Notes under the pieces: generated by a model
Seen by the model: only the letters and a program-made list of their open reading frames with translations
Database searches by the model: none
Told to the model about the DNA's origin: nothing
Part shown: positions 5,945 to 7,560 of the stretch, one piece after another
Position numbering within the stretch: position 1 is the stretch's first letter
Layout: the number at the start of each line of letters is the position of its first letter
Program-made: the position numbers and the translations under genes
From: a bacterium
Lineage (GTDB): Bacteria; Spirochaetota; Spirochaetia; JABEVK01
Direction of reading: 5' to 3'
DNA: 7,560 bases
Assembly: GCA_021781625.1 (NCBI GenBank)
Contig: JAJXWL010000081.1
Span: forward strand, 1-7,560

Positions 5945-7285
5945 ATGTCCGAACAGGAATCGTCGTTCACCAGGCAACTCACCGGGGCCAAAGTCTGGAA
6001 CCGGTGGGTGTTATACCTGGTCATCTTTGCCGGGATTGCTGTGCTGATCGATTGGAATGTGCAGTCGATGTTTGAGTTCACACACCGGGTCGAAACCACG
6101 CCCTTTTTAAAAACCCTTTTCTTTCCTAGCCTTATTTGGCTGTGTTTAGTTTTTGGTCTGACGTTGTTTCGAACGGGGGCTTGGCTGTTTTACCGACCAC
6201 AAAAGAGCTTGCCCTATGAACAAGCTCCTTCCATGACCGTGATTATTCCTGCTTACAATGAAGGCAAAATGGTACTGAGCTCGATCAACTCGGTACTTCA
6301 GGCGCACTATCCGCCCGATAAGCTCGAAGTTTTTGTCATCGATGACGGCAGTAAAGATGATACTTGGAATTACATTCAAGAAGCCGCCCAACAACATCCG
6401 GGACAAATTACCGCCCTTCGCTTTCCGGTGAACCAGGGGAAACGAGCCGCCTTGGCACAAGGCTTTTCTCAGGGAAAGGGAGAACTGTTTGTCACGATTG
6501 ATTCGGACAGTGTGATTGACCCAGGAGCTTTATTGGCCTTGGCGGCTCCCTTCCGTGATCCTAGGGTAGGGGCAGTTGCGGGCAAAGTTTCTGTCTATAA
6601 CCAGTCCCAAGGGGCTTTGCCTCGAATGCTTCATACCCGATTTATCTTGACCTTTGACGTCATGCGGGCCGTTGAGTCTATGTACGGGACGGTCTATTGT
6701 ACCCCCGGGGCTTTAAGTGCCTATAGGGCTGTTGGGGTTCGTCGAGTCTTAGACCGCTGGCTGAAGCAAAGCTTTTTAGGTTCTAAGTGCACCTTTGGCG
6801 AAGATCGGGCTTTAACTAACTACTTGCTGTCGGAAGGGTACGATAGCCGGTATCAAAGTTCAGCGGTGGTGCACACCATCGTTCCTGACACCTACAAGAA
6901 AATGACCAAAATGTTTTTACGGTGGGATCGAAGTTATGTCCGAGAAGAAATCCGTTTTCTAAAAATAGTTTGGGCTCGTCCCTGGGGTGCACGGCTTTTA
7001 GCGATTTTTGACCGTCTAACGACCAATTTGAAGTTTCCTGCTGGTTTTATTGGACTTCTCGGTTTGATCCTAATTGCGTCGGCGAACCCGGTGTATTGGG
7101 GACGTTCAGTTTTGGTTTTGCTGAGTGTGGCGGTCTTGAACAGTTTGTATTACCTCCGCAGTGAACCCTCTTGGAATGGATTTCTTCACAGTGTGGGCTT
7201 CTCTTTATATTCTACGTTCACCATGTGGTGGATCATGCCCTATGCCTTTTTCACGGTGAGGGCCAAGGGCTGGTTGACCCGCTAA
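5945..7285 (+). CDS. membrane-bound processive GT2 glycosyltransferase (hyaluronan synthase/NodC-like)
   Basis: This is predicted to polymerise a polysaccharide from UDP-sugars and pass it through the inner membrane. Of 446 residues, two membrane segments come first (about 21-38 and 58-82), then the cytosolic GT-A domain: TVIIPAYNEG (98-107), VIDDGS (Asp133, Asp134), DSD (186-188, metal/UDP), GTVYCTPGALSAYR (priming or acceptor region) and GEDR (285-288, Asp287 as probable base). LRWDRSYVREE (325-335) matches the QxxRW region of hyaluronan and chitin-oligosaccharide synthases (RWxKSxxRE), but the Gln position is Met323. Two or three membrane segments close the protein (about 366-436). There is no PilZ domain. 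The ATG at 5945 has AGGGGG at 5934-5939. The stop overlaps the next ATG (TAATG), so the pair is an operon. The product could be a capsule or exopolysaccharide. Which sugars it uses is not readable from sequence. Confidence 0.88.
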   Translation: MSEQESSFTRQLTGAKVWNRWVLYLVIFAGIAVLIDWNVQSMFEFTHRVETTPFLKTLFFPSLIWLCLVFGLTLFRTGAWLFYRPQKSLPYEQAPSMTVIIPAYNEGKMVLSSINSVLQAHYPPDKLEVFVIDDGSKDDTWNYIQEAAQQHPGQITALRFPVNQGKRAALAQGFSQGKGELFVTIDSDSVIDPGALLALAAPFRDPRVGAVAGKVSVYNQSQGALPRMLHTRFILTFDVMRAVESMYGTVYCTPGALSAYRAVGVRRVLDRWLKQSFLGSKCTFGEDRALTNYLLSEGYDSRYQSSAVVHTIVPDTYKKMTKMFLRWDRSYVREEIRFLKIVWARPWGARLLAIFDRLTTNLKFPAGFIGLLGLILIASANPVYWGRSVLVLLSVAVLNSLYYLRSEPSWNGFLHSVGFSLYSTFTMWWIMPYAFFTVRAKGWLTR

Positions 7286-7560
7286 TGACACCGGATAAGA
7301 AGCTATCTATTGCTGTGATTGGCCTGGGGTACGTCGGTTTGCCTCTAGCTGCAGCCTTGGGGACAAAGCATGCGGTGCTTGGTTTCGATATCAACCCTCA
7401 GCGTATACAAGAACTGAGGCAGGGGGTTGATAGGACCCGCGAGGTATCCGCACAGCAGTTGGCAGACGCTAAAGGGTTAACGTTTACCCACGACGTCCCC
7501 GCTTTAGCGGCATGTCAGTACTACATTATGACAGTCCCCACGCCGACTGATCGGCATAAA
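7285..7560 (+). CDS. UDP-N-acetylhexosamine 6-dehydrogenase, TviB/WbpA-type, N-terminal part (3' end outside window)
   Basis: This is an NAD-dependent nucleotide-sugar dehydrogenase that would oxidise C6 of UDP-GlcNAc or a similar sugar to the uronic acid. The 92 residues visible cover the start of the Rossmann domain: IAVIGLGYVGLPLA (9-22, with the GxGxxG dinucleotide loop), GFDIN (Asp35, for the NAD ribose), the VDRTREVSAQQL segment and YIMTVPTPTD (80-89). The GFDIN....EL..G.D.T.EV pattern and TVPTPTD fit the TviB/WbpA/WbpO branch better than UDP-glucose dehydrogenases. The substrate-binding half and catalytic Cys are beyond the window, so substrate specificity is inferred. The ATG at 7285 overlaps the TAA of the synthase (TAATG). 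There is no good ribosome site, which points to translational coupling and supply of a precursor to the synthase. Confidence 0.9.
   Translation, partial: MTPDKKLSIAVIGLGYVGLPLAAALGTKHAVLGFDINPQRIQELRQGVDRTREVSAQQLADAKGLTFTHDVPALAACQYYIMTVPTPTDRHK

Noticed and set aside
5875..6460. Minus-strand open frames opposite the synthase gene start.
   Set aside because: They mirror conserved GT2 codons and have no family resemblance or start context.
5945..7285. Cellulose synthase (BcsA) assignment for the GT2 protein.
   Set aside because: No PilZ domain, shorter length, fewer membrane segments, and the RWxxSYxRE pattern points to the hyaluronan synthase/NodC side.

Overview
The window is a compact, protein-coding stretch of roughly 50% GC with no RNA genes, insertion sequences or CRISPR. 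It looks like chromosome of a motile, probably Gram-negative bacterium. The methyl-accepting chemotaxis protein tail, the periplasmic-type ankyrin protein and the general gene style would fit a spirochaete. That assignment is a weak guess, because no marker gene is present.

Layout. (1) 2-502, plus strand: the 3' end of a chemotaxis receptor gene. (2) 473-2698, minus strand: metE, cobalamin-independent methionine synthase, whose end overlaps the receptor gene by 30 bp. (3) 2699-2819: a divergent control region with a perfect MetR-type box and overlapping A/T-rich inverted repeats. (4) 2820-5095, plus strand: a tight three-gene run made of metR (LysR-type regulator), a divergent member of the leucyl/phenylalanyl-tRNA-protein transferase (Aat) family, and an ERI-1/KapD-like DEDDh 3'-5' exonuclease. 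The first pair overlaps at ATGA and the second is 6 bp apart. (5) 4908-5723, minus strand: an exported ankyrin-repeat protein whose low-complexity tail overlaps the exonuclease gene antisense by 188 bp. (6) 5724-5944: a very A/T-rich divergent intergenic region with direct repeats. (7) 5945-7560, plus strand: a membrane-bound GT2 polysaccharide synthase resembling hyaluronan synthase and NodC, coupled by a TAATG overlap to the start of a UDP-N-acetylhexosamine 6-dehydrogenase gene (TviB/WbpA type) that runs out of the window.

How the genes fit together. metE and metR form the classic divergent pair in which MetR, with homocysteine as coactivator, controls methionine synthesis. The unusual part is what follows metR: an Aat-fold protein lacking the residues known to be catalytic in E. 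coli Aat, plus a nuclease, apparently on the same mRNA. At the right end, the synthase and the dehydrogenase suggest an exopolysaccharide or capsule operon using an amino-uronic acid precursor. I saw no clear new defence or mobile system. The most interesting items are the altered Aat-like protein and its operon, the MetR control array, and the altered QxxRW motif of the synthase.
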